Source of the DNA: Sesamum alatum
Lineage: Eukaryota; Streptophyta; Magnoliopsida; Lamiales; Pedaliaceae
Direction: 5' to 3'
DNA length: 64,000 nt
NCBI GenBank assembly: GCA_034509735.1
Contig: JACGWO010000012.1
Coordinates: forward strand, 21,605,188 to 21,669,187
Part shown: positions 53,377-64,000 of the stretch, one piece after another
Position numbering within the stretch: the stretch's first letter is position 1
How the letters are laid out: each line of letters opens with the position of its first letter
Translations under genes and position numbers: made by a program
Notes under the pieces: model-generated
The model's input: only the letters and a program-made list of their open reading frames with translations
What the model was told of the DNA's origin: nothing
The model's database searches: none

Positions 53377-54800
53377 TGTTTGACATGCATATTCATTTTT
53401 GTAGATGTCTAATGTTCTTTTTTCTTTTTTTTGAATTATAGGAATAGAGGAAGGCTAGTATTCTTTGTTCATTAAAATATCTAATAAGAATATTTTTCCC
53501 TTGCTTAGGGGTTTTGAGCATCATCATGTTGCAATATCTCCAAAATTCCCACCTTGCTTCTTCATGTCTTCCATGCACAGATACTCTTTGCATCTCAACT
53601 CTTTTCTTTCCTCCACTTTCTCTTTCCCAAAAAATATAGGGTAATTTCAACTTCGATCATCACTACATTATGGTATGCTTTCGGAATCATAGATACCTAC
53701 ATATGTTGTATTTATGAAAATTATATTATACTGACATGACATGATTCATATTATTATATTATACTGATATGACATGATTCATACTATTTATCGTCTGGTA
53801 TCAGAAAATTTTGTTTGGTACTTGGTCTTGTATAAGTTTTGCTACTTGGGCCCTTTTGTGAGCATGATGTGGTTGTCCCAAGTTCATGTTTTCAGTCTAC
53901 TGCCGCCATATTGATTTTGAAATTAGGGCTCACAAAATGGATCTCCACGTATTGGAGAATGCAAGAAAAAAACCAGCCTATATTTTTGACTTACATCACT
54001 ATATAACATTTGCAAGGAGTTAAAACACATTTTTGTGTGTGTATAATTCTATGTAACAATCAACAATCTCTTGTTACTTGTTTGTGGTGATTCTACTAGC
54101 AATCTTTTACTTGTTTATTTTGGGTGATTTCATCTAATCACCGTCTCAAATCAGGACAAGACTTTAAGATCATATATATTTTTTTTATAGAGATAAGTAC
54201 ACAATTATTATGTTAGTAGAAAAAATTGAGTACACAACCTATTCTAGCCAATTGAGTCAATCCTATTTGTCTTGATCGAGAATAAGCTTTATCAAAGACA
54301 TAGAATGAGATTTTTTTTTGCAGCTATTTACCAACCCTATTAAATTCAGTCAAACTCCAATCAAGATATCTAAACTTGAAGTCTCAAAATCATCCAAAAT
54401 TTGTTAAAATAAACACTTATAAACCTATTATTGAAAATAGTATTTTTGTTTACATCTGCTTTTAAATTACTTAAATTGAATCGATCTAGACAAAAAATTA
54501 TAGGTAACTTTAAAATAACTTCTGGAATTTATTAATAAAATTGTAAATTAAGATATTTTTTCAAATACGCTATTTTTTTTTTTTTTTTTCAAATACTCTC
54601 AATTTTTATTACTACTTAACATTCAAATTTCTTTTACAATTTATTACTTTGTCGGGAGATCTTGAAATTCCTACATTAAATAACTCACGTGCCATTACTC
54701 ATATAGGGGTATGAGAAATTGAGCAATTATTTTATTAGTTGAGACAAAACGCGTTTTCCACTGTGCAAAATATCCAATTGCGAATTTCAACATTACATCG
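53377..54800. other. 3' flank of the hAT-derived gene and AT-rich intergenic sequence
   Basis: The 3' UTR is probably within the first 300 bases. A 33-bp unit is repeated twice at 53721-53787 (TTATATTATACTGACATGAC plus ATGATTCATA). No other gene is supported. Confidence 0.4.
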
Positions 54801-55034
54801 ATCATAAATCGTGCTACGCGCCGCCGCTGCAGAGCAAAATCGCCCAGCGTGTTCTCGTTATTACAATAATGCCACTGTCGTTAACGCCGATGAGTTGCTT
54901 GCGTTTTCCCAGGAGGGCGGCGGCGGGGGAGGAATGGGATGTTGTCCGAAGAAAAATAAAACTCGGCAGGGCGGCGGCGTCGCCACTGGATGGAGAACGA
55001 CGGCGGCCGGTGTTATCGGATTGATTGATACGGT

Positions 55035-55125
55035 ATGGAGGCGATTCATCCGATTCCGAAGCTCTCGGATTTCTTCGAGTTTTCTCTTTCTCTCACCTCT
55101 CTCACCCCATACTACTACTTCCGTC
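55035..55125 (+). pseudogene. Decayed fragment of a CLU/REC-type gene (possible)
   Basis: In frame from 55035 it reads MEAIHPIPKLSDFFEF; after a one-base shift the next frame continues FSFSHLSHPI. From memory, plant clustered-mitochondria (REC/TSS) proteins contain a conserved segment of the form HPxPKLSDFYEFFSFSHLxPPI. Upstream sequence from 54810 is GC-rich and partly open but not recognisable. The frameshift and nearby stops indicate a pseudogene fragment. The match is short, so the call is tentative. Confidence 0.45.
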
Positions 55126-55215
55126 GTCGATAAAAATAATCTCGACTACTTGAAGGAAATGTCTGCAAAGATTTCAATGCCCAAAGAATTCCTTTTAATT
55201 TTATCCTTCGTTTAA

Positions 55216-56900
55216 TATTCATCTAGTAATATTTTTATATTTAAAATGTGATAATTTAATATATAAAAAATCATAAAATGTGATTGTAATAAAATATTAT
55301 TTTTAAATTATATTTTATTGTTAAAGGGACGACAAAGTAATGCATGGTTCTTTATGGGATCAAATGCAATTTGTCCCATGTGTTAATAAAAAAGAGCAAT
55401 TACCTCCTATAAAAAATAACTAGCAATTTACTCATCTGTGTTATTTAAAATGTCGCAAACAACCCCCTCACAGAGGTTTTTTTCTTTGTTTTCAGGGGAA
55501 TTTTTGCTCTATTTTTTAAAATACAGAGAATAAATTGTTACTTATTTTTTCACAAGAGGTTTTTTTACATATTTTGCATATCACAAGGGGGTAATTGCAT
55601 TTTTCCCATTCTTTATGTGGAATACACCGGTAACTAAGCAATGACATTTTCTACGTACTTCAATCCTAAAACACTAGATAAAGTACTCAACAAAATATTT
55701 TTAAAAATTAGATGTAACAATGGTATTCACCTAGCCTAATAGCTAACCATATCCTATAATGTATAGCAAGTAAAAAAATCACAAAAAAATGACTAATTTT
55801 TTTCATTTCTCAATTGTTACTTTTATCCTGGCTATAATTCAAAAATAGTATTTTATTACAATTACACTATTTCGATTCTATACATATTATATTTATCCCC
55901 TAATAAAAATATTAGGGGAACGCTGAACGAGGGTTAAAACTGAAAGTTTATGTTTTATATTTTGACGATAATATTTTCTTTTTAAATCCTAATGAAAGGA
56001 GATATATAAATGAAGAATTCTCGGAGGGGTTATAAATGTAATTTTGAATTTTGTTTAAGGAAAAGTCATAATTTACATTTCTAGCAAATTCCCCCTGTGA
56101 TGTGAAAAATGAAGCAAATTAATCCCCGTATTTTCTATTGATAGGGCGATAATCTATTTCGTTTCCCAAAACACAGTAGGATAATTTGTTAAAAAACAAT
56201 TATACAGAAGTTTTTGCTCATTTATCGTATCAAAAGGGATAAATTAAGATTTAACCAGCATTAGAAGTATCGACTTTTTAGAAATTAGAGAATTTAAAGT
56301 TTCTTTTATGTTTAATGCAACTAAAACTTATCATTATAAAATTAAGTCTATTTCTCTCTCTCTCTCTCCAAGGAGAATATTTAGACTTGTTACAATAAAT
56401 AAGAGTTTTACCAAAGAAACACGACAATCTAAAAGGTACATTATATTGCTTTAATGTGAACATGCGACTACAGTTTTGACATACTTTTCTCTACACAATA
56501 TTAAGTCTTCAACGAACACGCTTTATGACTTAAAAGTCAGCAATTCTGTTTTATTGCTGATTTAAAGCCCCCACATCACCATACTAAAATGTTGCAAGTG
56601 GAAAGCAACTTTTGAGACACTTGTTGTTGAGAGGAAACTCAAATTTCAAAGATCCCGCAATACCAATCATCAAACACGTTTTCTACCCATCTACTCCACA
56701 GAGTTTAGGTAGAAACGCGTTTGTTTATCTTATCCATGGTCGGTGAAAGTCGTCATTTAATCCATAAATCACACAATCAGAACGATTACGGGTCGTCAAA
56801 TTTAAATTTTGAAACATCTTTACGATTTATCAAGTGGCTTAGTTTTTTTTGATCCGCTAATGAGACAGCACTCAATCCGGACCCAATTCTAGCAAGTCTG
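55216..56900. other. AT-rich intergenic stretch holding two family B fold-back repeats
   Basis: 55346-55612 (CAATTTGTCCCATGTGTTAA to GGGGGTAATTGCATTTTTCC) and 56068-56260 (CAAATTCCCCCTGTGATGTG to AAAAGGGATAAATT) are family B elements with inverted halves. No gene is supported in this interval. Confidence 0.5.
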
Positions 56901-57480
56901 ATGTCCATCCACCTCATCCAACATGTCAGTTTTGTTGTACACATCAAATGATACCTCACCCTCAAAGCACGCCAGCAAGAATGGCTGTATTCGACTGGAT
57001 AAAGATGACATGTAACTACTTTTATGATTTTAGACTATTATCTTGTTGATCTGGTATAATATGTTCTTGACAGCATAGGGCCCAAGTGACGTGTCAAAGA
57101 TGAGAGATAAATATTCGCACAAAGTACCAAAGATTATGAGAATATCATAACTTCCCATTACTATCATCGATTCTCTAAAAATCTACTCCTATAAATAGCG
57201 TTTGGGTAGGTCAATTAGGTAACAAGCTCATTCAACAAGCCCACACGAATTCCACTCATCTTCTACTCTTCTCACATGAGTTTCAACACTTTCTTTCATA
57301 TTTTCAACACTCTACCCTCGCAGTTCACATGTCAAACTTGCTAGATGTTATGTTTTGACTTGAGTTCCTTATTTTATTTCATCTCAAACATCTTACTGAT
57401 TAAGTATTGGAAAGCTAAATCCTTATTTACAGGTTAATCCTCTAATATCTTATGATTATGATAAGATCTTTCAATTTGTA
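56900..57480 (+). mobile_element. LTR-like fragment (possible Ty3/gypsy)
   Basis: CTATAAATAGCG near 57190 is followed by CTCATCTTCTACTCTTCTC and, about 190 bases on, ACTGATTAAGTATTGGAAAG. The order TATA, pyrimidine-rich leader, then TTAAGxxTxGGA resembles plant gypsy LTRs, including the minus-strand one at 32850-33200. No flanking coding sequence or LTR pair is seen. Confidence 0.3.
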
Positions 57481-60316
57481 TGATGTTACTGGACTCTAAT
57501 ACGCATCGTCAACGAACTTTGTCGAAATAAACCGTCATAATAGTAAGATTTTCTAAATTGAAACAACCACAATAGATTTAATCTGACTTTGGCTTGATTT
57601 GATCCGACAATTACATAGTTGATTATGAGATGATTTATTTTCACAAAAGTGATTATAGGGTTTGGATTACAATTTTATAATTAATTATACAAAAATTGTA
57701 GTTCAATTCCAAAACTTAACTCATTTTTAAAGCTACCTAAGGAGTTAAAAAACGTATTGAATGGGCCATAAAGGACAATTAAATGAAAAATAGTTGACGT
57801 GTAATTAAAAATTACAAATTGTATTTGTTATTAAAATATGATTTTGGTTGAATTTAATCCCAAATATTATTGTTGGAAAAGGGGTCAAACGACACAAAAA
57901 AATTACAGTTACAATCAAAAAGCAAGCCATCAATCAATTAGTTGAGTTGACATCACTCTTCTTTTTGAAAAAAAAGTTTCTAGGTTCAAATCCAAGTTGT
58001 CCTCAATCCCACCCGTATTGTACTCAAAGAAAAGAAAAGAAAAATTTCAAAACACAAATTTGCATAATTCAATCATAGGATCTAACGAGCACTTAATGAT
58101 TTACTAATCTATATTAATTATAAAAAGAAATTTTCTTTTGTGTCTAATATAAAAGTTATTTATGTGTTTTCACAATAATTGCCCTTCGTTTTTAAAAAAA
58201 TATATTTGTTGATATCTTTTATAAGATGAATTAATTATTTGTGGAAGACAAAAATGAAAATTCATCACCTTATTGATAGTCCTCATACCAATTTTACAAA
58301 CTACCAAATATGCTCTCTTGCCATAACCACCCATGTTCCTACACCAACTTTTTCTTTCCTTTTTTTCTTTTTTCCTCTACAAAAACCTAATTAAAAGTCT
58401 AAAACCTCTTTCACAAATTAATATATTACTATGTTTCTCTAGAATCTGATCTTAATAACAATTATGTAATTAATATGTTCTTTATTTTTTTTTTCAATTA
58501 TGCTATCTTATTATATATATATACTCATAGGCCATTGATTTCTATTTTTATACGTAAAGATCGAAGATGCAAATTACAAAAGATATAAAAATATCAAGTT
58601 AGCAATAATTAAGATGTAGTTGTGGATTCCTTTTCTTTTTACTCTTAAACTTCTGGTGGTGTTATAAAAAAAACTGCATATTATTCTCCTTGTAGTATCA
58701 AACACCATCCTTTAATGCATTTTTATGGGTTATATGTACAATTACTCAATCAGAAAAATCATTCAAACTTCCTGTTAAGAAAACATAATTCATAGTATTT
58801 TATTTCTCATCATCTTTTTTATTTATTTATTTAGAATTTACTAGTTTATCCACTCTAAACATTTTATGTAATAGTAAGTGACTTTCAATTATTGAAGCTT
58901 GCTTTTTTAATATTATTATTGATGAGCTTCATATAGATTTGAATTTTTCTACATATTGCAGACTTGCTTTTTCTAATTGTTAAGATTTCTTTAAAATAGT
59001 AAGTGAATTTACTAATTTAAATTTGTATTTACTTTATCCAATTTATGCAATATGAAGTCTCATTTTAAAATTAACTAAGAGTTTTGGTATGAGATCAATG
59101 TACTCTGGTTGGTGATATCTAATTTCTATAAACACATTTTATTATACCCCGAACATATGTCGAATATTGAGTTTTCAAATAGAAAATTATCGTATAATCA
59201 TGTGATTCTAACACACTAAAATAAATTATTAATAATCTCAAGGGTCTTTACTTAATTATTTTGCATACTATCATTTTAGATCATACAATTAATAGATCAT
59301 ATACTAAAATAAACCACAGTACAAAATTTATACACATTGATTAATATATCATTATTTATTTATTTATTCACATATCGCGTATGCGTGGGCTGTTAGTATC
59401 AATAAATAAGGTAATTTTTTATAACTTTCTGACAATCTAAGACGAACTTGGAGACCCAATTAATGTCCTTTTCTTGTAAAGACTTGCTAGTCATCTAACT
59501 TGCAAAGACATGCAATATTTCTCACTAAGTCCTTGTCATTGCCAAATTTCCATTTCCCACAAGTCAACAATTTTTGCCATTGCAATGAAAAACACACTTC
59601 ATACCAAAGATTTTGACTTGTTTTCAGAAACCCTTTTTGGACTGACTATGACTTTAATTCATTCACTTGTGTTTTTGCACAAAAAGGAACTTTTACCTAT
59701 TTAAAGAGAAATATTTTGATTGATATAGCTCGAAATGATAATTTTATAAATGGAACGAGTTAATATTGAGACGTTGGGTGAACTTTTGATTCAAAACTTC
59801 AAAAGTAGAGAATTTTTATCTTAGTTGTTTTAGAAAAAACTTGATTAATGTTATGGATGACGGCCGTCAGTCTGAGATCAATATGTTAAACTCAGAAACT
59901 TAATTTGCCAAGAGTTTCGTGGACTCTGGACCAAATTTAAATATGGGACTTGTGAGTTGGACCCGATAGACCGTTAGACCTGTTTTATATTTTTTTTTAG
60001 ATATTGGAAGATAATTTTCCAATATAATAAGTTTTGAACAAAGTCATCACATCTCCATGAATATGAGGGATTTAAATGCTACAATTTGAAACTTTAGGAT
60101 CCCACATTGAATAGACTACACAAATTGAAGTCCCACAAATTTAATTATTTTTCAATTATCGGCTTCTTGAATTACATGTTTTGAGAGAAAAATATTAATT
60201 GCATTTTATTATTATTTCACGTTGTCATTCGCAGAATAATATACTTCATCTTCCCTCAAAAAAAAAAAAAAAAAAAAAAAAAGAATCACTTCAAAAATTG
60301 ATCTCTTAATTTTACT
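57480..60316. other. AT-rich intergenic stretch, no gene
   Basis: Long AT-rich stretch with short frames only, several poly(A) and poly(T) runs (for example 60259-60283). I see no element with clear ends. Confidence 0.4.
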
Positions 60317-60506
60317 GATTTTATAGTAGTGAGTCCATTCCTAGAAATAAATCTCATCTTTTTTTTTTTAAGTGAAAGCGATGAATTATTATTAATTAAA
60401 GTAATCTATTACAAGTGATTTTATAGTAGTGAGTCCATACCTAGAAATAAATCTCATCTATTTTTTGAAGTGAAAACGATGAATTATTATTAATTAAAGT
60501 AAATCA
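60317..60506. repeat. 100-bp tandem duplication at the 3' end of a SINE
   Basis: GATTTTATAGTAGTGAGTCC begins at 60317 and again at 60417. Each unit runs through AGAAATAAATCTCATCT, a T run (about 10 in the first, 6 in the second) and AAGTGAAA(G/A)CGATGAATT. The unit contains host flank, target duplication and SINE tail together. Confidence 0.8.
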
Positions 60507-60718
60507 ATTATAATTAGTACCATCGAATATTAATATCTAACAAAGGCAATTACAATAATCATATCATCATCACATAAATTAAATCTAAACATCTTACTAT
60601 TGCAGTATACAAATAATATCTATTATGCAATAGAACACTATCCTATGCAGGGATTCGAACCCATGACCTCTAAAATCATAAAATCTCAACTTCATCAATT
60701 GAGTTAGTCCTGATCGCC
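60361..60718 (-). mobile_element. tRNA-derived SINE, copy 1
   Basis: On the minus strand it starts GGCGATCAGGACTAACTCAA, has a box B-like GGGTTCGAATCCC (about 60649-60661) and ends in an A run (T run on plus). An 18-bp duplication AGAAATAAATCTCATCTT flanks it at 60343-60360 and 60719-60736. It is homologous to 63422-63685 in head and tail. Its 3' end lies in the 100-bp tandem duplication. Confidence 0.82.
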
Positions 60719-60736
60719 AGAAATAAATCTCATCTT

Positions 60737-61885
60737 ATCCATATCACATTCTTGCTTGCTCAACTAAATTTTCAAATGATTTTGAAAGTTTAAACTCTGA
60801 CCCGAATTTAAAGCAATAGACTGTAACAATCACATACACCTCATTAATTGACTCTTGAATTTTTTGAATTTTAATTCAAGGCAACTTCTTCCTTATTTAT
60901 TGAGTTTTTAATAAACTACAACCGACTTCCCTAAAATTTATCATAATCACAAATAGTTCATCATTGTTTGAAAAATTATAAATACCCCATAAAATTAGTG
61001 ACGTATAACAAATACCCCCTCATAACAGCCCATTTTAAGGGTATTTGTTAAAGGTCGTTAATACCAAGAGGATATTTGTAATTATGCCAAACTTTAGGGA
61101 AGCCCGATGTAATTTACCCTTTTTATGTAGAAACGATCAGTTATATAATTCAATATATTAAAATATTAACAATTAATTAAGTAAATAAATAATTTTGTTT
61201 AAAGCATATATTAAAAATTATATTAGAACAGAATACTTATACATAGGTGGAACTCAAATTCAAGCATTTTGTTAATAAAGAATTACTAAATTAAATAATT
61301 GATATTAGCATAGTGATTAGTGATGTTGTGTTCATATTAAATTAAGCTCAACTCAAATATAAGCTGCCGGGAAATTAAATTAATGCTCAACTCAGATATA
61401 AGCAGACCGCTCAGCTGCTCTCTATTACTCCCTTTATCTCAAATTTAAATTTTTTTGATTTAAATTAAATTTGATCGAACCAAACAAATTACAAAATAGT
61501 TGTAATGTACTTAACATGTGATTAGTTATTCTTTAAACTATACATCAATTACATGACAAGTATGTTACACTTACTATGAGATTGATACATGTATGGTCAT
61601 ACCCGATTTAAGCTAAAAATTTTCTTTAGATTCATTAATCGAGAACGATATAGCTAAAACAATGTTCTATTTACTAAAAAATTGATATTGTTTTTTTAAC
61701 AATAAAATACACATATATATAATAATTTTCAATTAAAATAATTATACGCTATTACAAACTCTTAATCTTAAATAAGACGTTCAGGAGTTGGTATTCGCTA
61801 TTCGATTATGAGTTCTCAGAAAAAGTTAAAAGAAAAAAAAAAGCAATTAATAAACTGTTTTTCATGGTATAACTTAATTATAATC
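60737..61885. other. AT-rich intergenic stretch with a family E-like fold-back repeat
   Basis: 60912-61125 opens with AAACTACAACCGACTTCCC and closes with (inverted) GGGTAAATTACATCGGGC; ATAAATACCCC and AACAAATACCCCC pair with GGGTATTTGTTA. The rest is AT-rich with no gene. Confidence 0.5.
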
Positions 61886-61889
61886 ATCA

Positions 61890-62035
61890 ATCGCTATGAT
61901 TTAGTGGTTAAGGTCGAACGTTGTTGTACCCACGATGTGGATTCAAATACTTATCAAGGTGTTTGGTGGGCCTAAACATATATTTTGACTTATGTGTTGA
62001 TTCTCACATGGTTAGAATTTAGTTTTTTTACGACA
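61890..62035 (+). mobile_element. Possible second-family SINE or tRNA-like relic
   Basis: GATTTAGTGGTTAAGG resembles a Pol III box A and, about 35 bases on, GATGTGGATTCAAATAC resembles box B. The sequence continues about 90 bases to a T run. It does not fold as a functional tRNA by eye, and I found no target duplication. Confidence 0.4.
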
Positions 62036-62039
62036 ATAC

Positions 62040-62658
62040 AACCATATAAAGACAACGACCGACACATGTGAATCAGATACAATCTTCCCTATCAGGTCTG
62101 TTCTGCTTTCCCATTTTTGTAAACAAAAAATAAAAATAAAAATGAATTTAATCATAAGCTATGGACTTAATTTGCACTGAAACAAAGCTGCTTATATATC
62201 ATGGTTGTATTAAAGAAGAATGATACTTAATTAGACTTAAGATTACTCCTAAGGTCACATAATTACTCCAAACTCACATCAACAAGTTCACATAAATCAA
62301 GAACAAGTCATTAAGCTCTAAATAATTAACCAAAATAAATTTAATACACATTTTCTAATTATTGGGTCGAAAAATAAGAAACGCATATAACATCCTACAG
62401 TCTTATATTTACTGAAAAAAAAATGCAGCACAATTTGAAATAAAAAATTCAATTTGCAAATCAAGCCTTAGTTTTTAATATGTTCATTTAACCCTATCAA
62501 TGGTCACTACGTGTATATAATTCTATCAAATATCTCGACAAAATTCAAACTCGATGTGACATCGTTCGACCTTAATTCGAAGGCTTACGTTTGGTGATAG
62601 CCTAATACACTAATTACATATGATACTAAGGATTATCTAATTCAAGAATTTAAGATTA
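62040..62658. other. Downstream flank of the VQ gene, no gene
   Basis: AT-rich sequence that probably includes the VQ gene's 3' UTR near 62400-62658. No other feature is supported. Confidence 0.35.
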
Positions 62659-63204
62659 TTAATGATGATTATCCCTAGGTGAATGGAGCGGGAACAGGGG
62701 TAGGAGCTCCGGCGGGTCGGATCCTCTCGGAGTGCTTAACGGGCTCGGGTGCAAATAAAAACCCTTTCCGGCGATGGCCTTCTCTTCTTCCTCCATAGGA
62801 GACCTCGGGCTCCCACGCGCCGCCACATAATCTAACGGCGAAACTGGAGAAGCCATAACCGTATTCTCTCCAGTAGAAATCCTACGGTTCCTTGCAGAAG
62901 AAGGAGAATGTAATGCGGCGGCGGCGGCGCCATTGTTGTTGTTGTTGAGCTTGATCTCCAGCTTTCTGGCGGTCGGTCTTCTTTCGTGGAGCTTGAAGGC
63001 GGGCCTGCGGGGACCCATATTCTCGCAGGAGTTGGTTTTTCCGGCGAGCTTTTCACCGGCTGCGCCGGTTAGTCTTTGGACGACGGCGCGGAATGTTGAC
63101 GGGTCGGCTTGGACGAAGGTGGTGTTCGGGTCAGACCCGTTTGAGAAGGGGTAATGGGCTGTGGGTGGAAGTGAAGGGTTGGAAGAAGAAGAAGAAGAAG
63201 CCAT
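62659..63204 (-). CDS. VQ-motif protein (WRKY partner / MAPK-substrate type)
   Basis: An intronless gene of 181 residues, as usual for VQ proteins. The VQ core is at 38-47 (FRAVVQRLTG, pattern FxxxVQxLTG), preceded by TTFVQADPS. VQ proteins act in the nucleus (some in plastids) by binding WRKY factors. This one has several Ser-Pro or Thr-Pro sites: SPVSPLDY, GSPRSP, PSPLSTPRGS and a C-terminal HSPRDNHH. The block KGFYLHPSPLSTPRGSDPPE then LLPLFPLHSPR resembles the group of Arabidopsis VQ4/VQ13/VQ19/VQ33, some of which are MAPK substrates. The start at 63204 gives MASSSSSS and is preceded by a short leader. Confidence 0.93.
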   Translation of the reverse strand: MASSSSSSNPSLPPTAHYPFSNGSDPNTTFVQADPSTFRAVVQRLTGAAGEKLAGKTNSCENMGPRRPAFKLHERRPTARKLEIKLNNNNNGAAAAALHSPSSARNRRISTGENTVMASPVSPLDYVAARGSPRSPMEEEEKAIAGKGFYLHPSPLSTPRGSDPPELLPLFPLHSPRDNHH

Positions 63205-63277
63205 TGCAGAAAAAGTGTGAATGAATGGAAGCTGAAAAGGGCGAGGAAAGAATGGAATATGGTGGGCTGCTTTTATG

Positions 63278-63330
<53 letters not shown>
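63205..63330 (-). promoter_or_regulatory. VQ gene core promoter with (GA)24 repeat
   Basis: On the minus strand (GA)24 at 63281-63328 is followed directly by AAGCATAAAAGC (TATA-like, about 63269-63280) and then about 65 bases to the ATG. GA/CT repeats in core promoters can act as GAGA-type elements in plants. The transcription start near 63240 is inferred. Confidence 0.5.
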
Positions 63331-63331
<1 letters not shown>

Positions 63332-63391
63332 TTTCTTGTTAATTTTTTCATAATTCTTGAATTTTATGTGATTTTTATTAGGGATATTAAT

Positions 63392-64000
63392 TGAGGGGTG
63401 TTTGATAAGATTAATTAAAATGTCGATGAGGCCTAGTTTAGTTGGCAAAGTTGAGACTCCATGATCCTAAAGGTCATGGTTTCGAACCTTGCGTGGGTTA
63501 ATGTTGTTTCTACTATATATTAGGTATGAATTGTTGTTGTAATAGTTATGATATTCTTGATATGATTCTTGAAATTATTTCAGTTCAGTATTGATAGCCG
63601 ACAGGACTGAATGAATGTAATCACTTTACTTTCTATTAATAAAATTCATTGCTTCCAATTCAAAAAAAAAAAAAAAAAAAAGAAAGATAAGATTAATTAA
63701 AATATCTTATAATTTCATATATTTTAGAAGATGTATTTGGAGTTTATACGATATTAAATTTTATTTTAAAAATAAATTTGTAAGTGTGTGGATAAAATAA
63801 AATTATAAAATTTATAAGATGTCGATAATTAAAATCTTTTAATTAATATGATCAAAATCAAAAAATTTATTAAAATTTTAAAAGTAGGTTAATTAAGAAC
63901 TCCTTTCTTTTCCTAAAAGAGCTTAAATATATATAAGCTCCTACCACCTTATTTTATAATCATATACGTGCTTTATAAAACACTTTTCAACATCTTATAA
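63392..64000. mobile_element. MITE upstream of the VQ gene, split by a SINE, runs off the right edge
   Basis: It opens GAGGGGTGTTTGATAAG and later reads TATCTTATAATTTCATATAT, TTATAAGATGTCG, then AAGAACTCCTTTCTTTTCC and AACATCTTATAA at the very end. These phrases follow the outer MITE in DnaJ intron 8. The right terminus is beyond base 64000. Confidence 0.5.
63422..63685 (+). mobile_element. tRNA-derived SINE, copy 2, with 18-bp target duplication
   Basis: Head GTCGATGAGGCCTAGTTTAG with a box A-like TAGTTTAGTTGGCAAAG and box B-like GGTTTCGAACC (about 63478-63488). It ends CATTGCTTCCAATTC and a run of 19 A. GATAAGATTAATTAAAAT flanks it at 63404-63421 and 63686-63703. Similar over head and tail to the copy at 60361-60718. 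Confidence 0.88.

Noticed and set aside
54170..54270. A third SINE copy (minus strand GGATTGACTCAATTGGCTAG)
   Set aside because: Only a short box A-like phrase is present; no box B, tail or duplication could be found.
54811..55215. A complete 134-residue gene
   Set aside because: The frame is open only by GC-rich composition (poly-Gly, poly-Ala). The recognisable segment lies in other frames, so I call it a decayed fragment.
60645..60718. A tRNA gene on the minus strand (GGGTTCGAATCCC)
   Set aside because: The box B is good but the arms do not close as a tRNA cloverleaf, and the sequence continues as a SINE with target duplications and an A run.
63422..63500. A tRNA gene on the plus strand (GGTTTCGAACC)
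   Set aside because: Same SINE family; the body extends over 260 bases to poly(A) with an 18-bp duplication.

Overview
The window is nuclear DNA of a flowering plant, most likely a eudicot. The genes are intron-rich with GT-AG junctions, the intergenic DNA is very AT-rich, and the repeats are typical plant types: Helitrons, MITEs, tRNA-derived SINEs, and copia, gypsy and LINE remnants. An asterid, perhaps of the order Lamiales, fits the general look of the repeats, but this is a weak inference. There are no bacterial-style operons.

Six protein-coding genes are supported. From left to right they are: the 5' part of PRP8, the central U5 snRNP splicing factor (minus strand, 143-5206, running off the left edge); an adenine phosphoribosyltransferase of purine salvage (plus, 21128-24154); a CUE-domain, coiled-coil protein (plus, 29760-32295); a plastid-type DnaJ/Hsp40 with a full J domain, zinc-finger domain and C-terminal extension (plus, 33743-45454); an apparently domesticated hAT transposase of the DAYSLEEPER/RICESLEEPER kind with a BED finger (plus, 51316-53376); and a VQ-motif protein with many Ser-Pro sites (minus, 62659-63204). 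I joined the exons by hand from splice-site consensus, reading frame and family conservation. A decayed fragment at 55035-55125 resembles a short conserved segment of plant CLU/REC-type proteins. From memory, the order PRP8 - APT - CUE - DnaJ - hAT-like matches a run on Arabidopsis chromosome 1 (around At1g80070 to At1g80020), so this looks like an old conserved gene block inflated by transposons.

The space between genes holds the transposons. 5.5-20.9 kb is a gene desert. It contains long-inverted-repeat elements of several families, a GC-rich hAT MITE with a perfect 8-bp target duplication and a degenerate relative in inverted orientation, a nest of short Helitrons (10.56-11.42 kb), a lone Helitron (18.90 kb) and LINE fragments. 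24.5-26.5 kb holds a broken copia element with a 24-base G run. 46.5-48.84 kb is a dense two-orientation cluster of short Helitrons with a 335-bp tandem duplication. Intron 8 of the DnaJ gene holds a Tourist-like MITE inside another MITE. 60.3-60.7 kb and 63.4-63.7 kb hold two copies of one tRNA-derived SINE family, both with 18-bp target duplications; the second lies inside a MITE just upstream of the VQ gene promoter. At least 17 pieces of fold-back repeats share a common layout (outward AATTAC blocks alternating with C runs, closed by the inverted copy).

The six genes are unrelated in function (splicing, purine salvage, possible ubiquitin binding, plastid protein folding, nuclear DNA binding, WRKY/MAPK-linked signalling) and are simply neighbours. 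I found no clearly new multi-gene system. The most unusual signals are in how the repeats are arranged.
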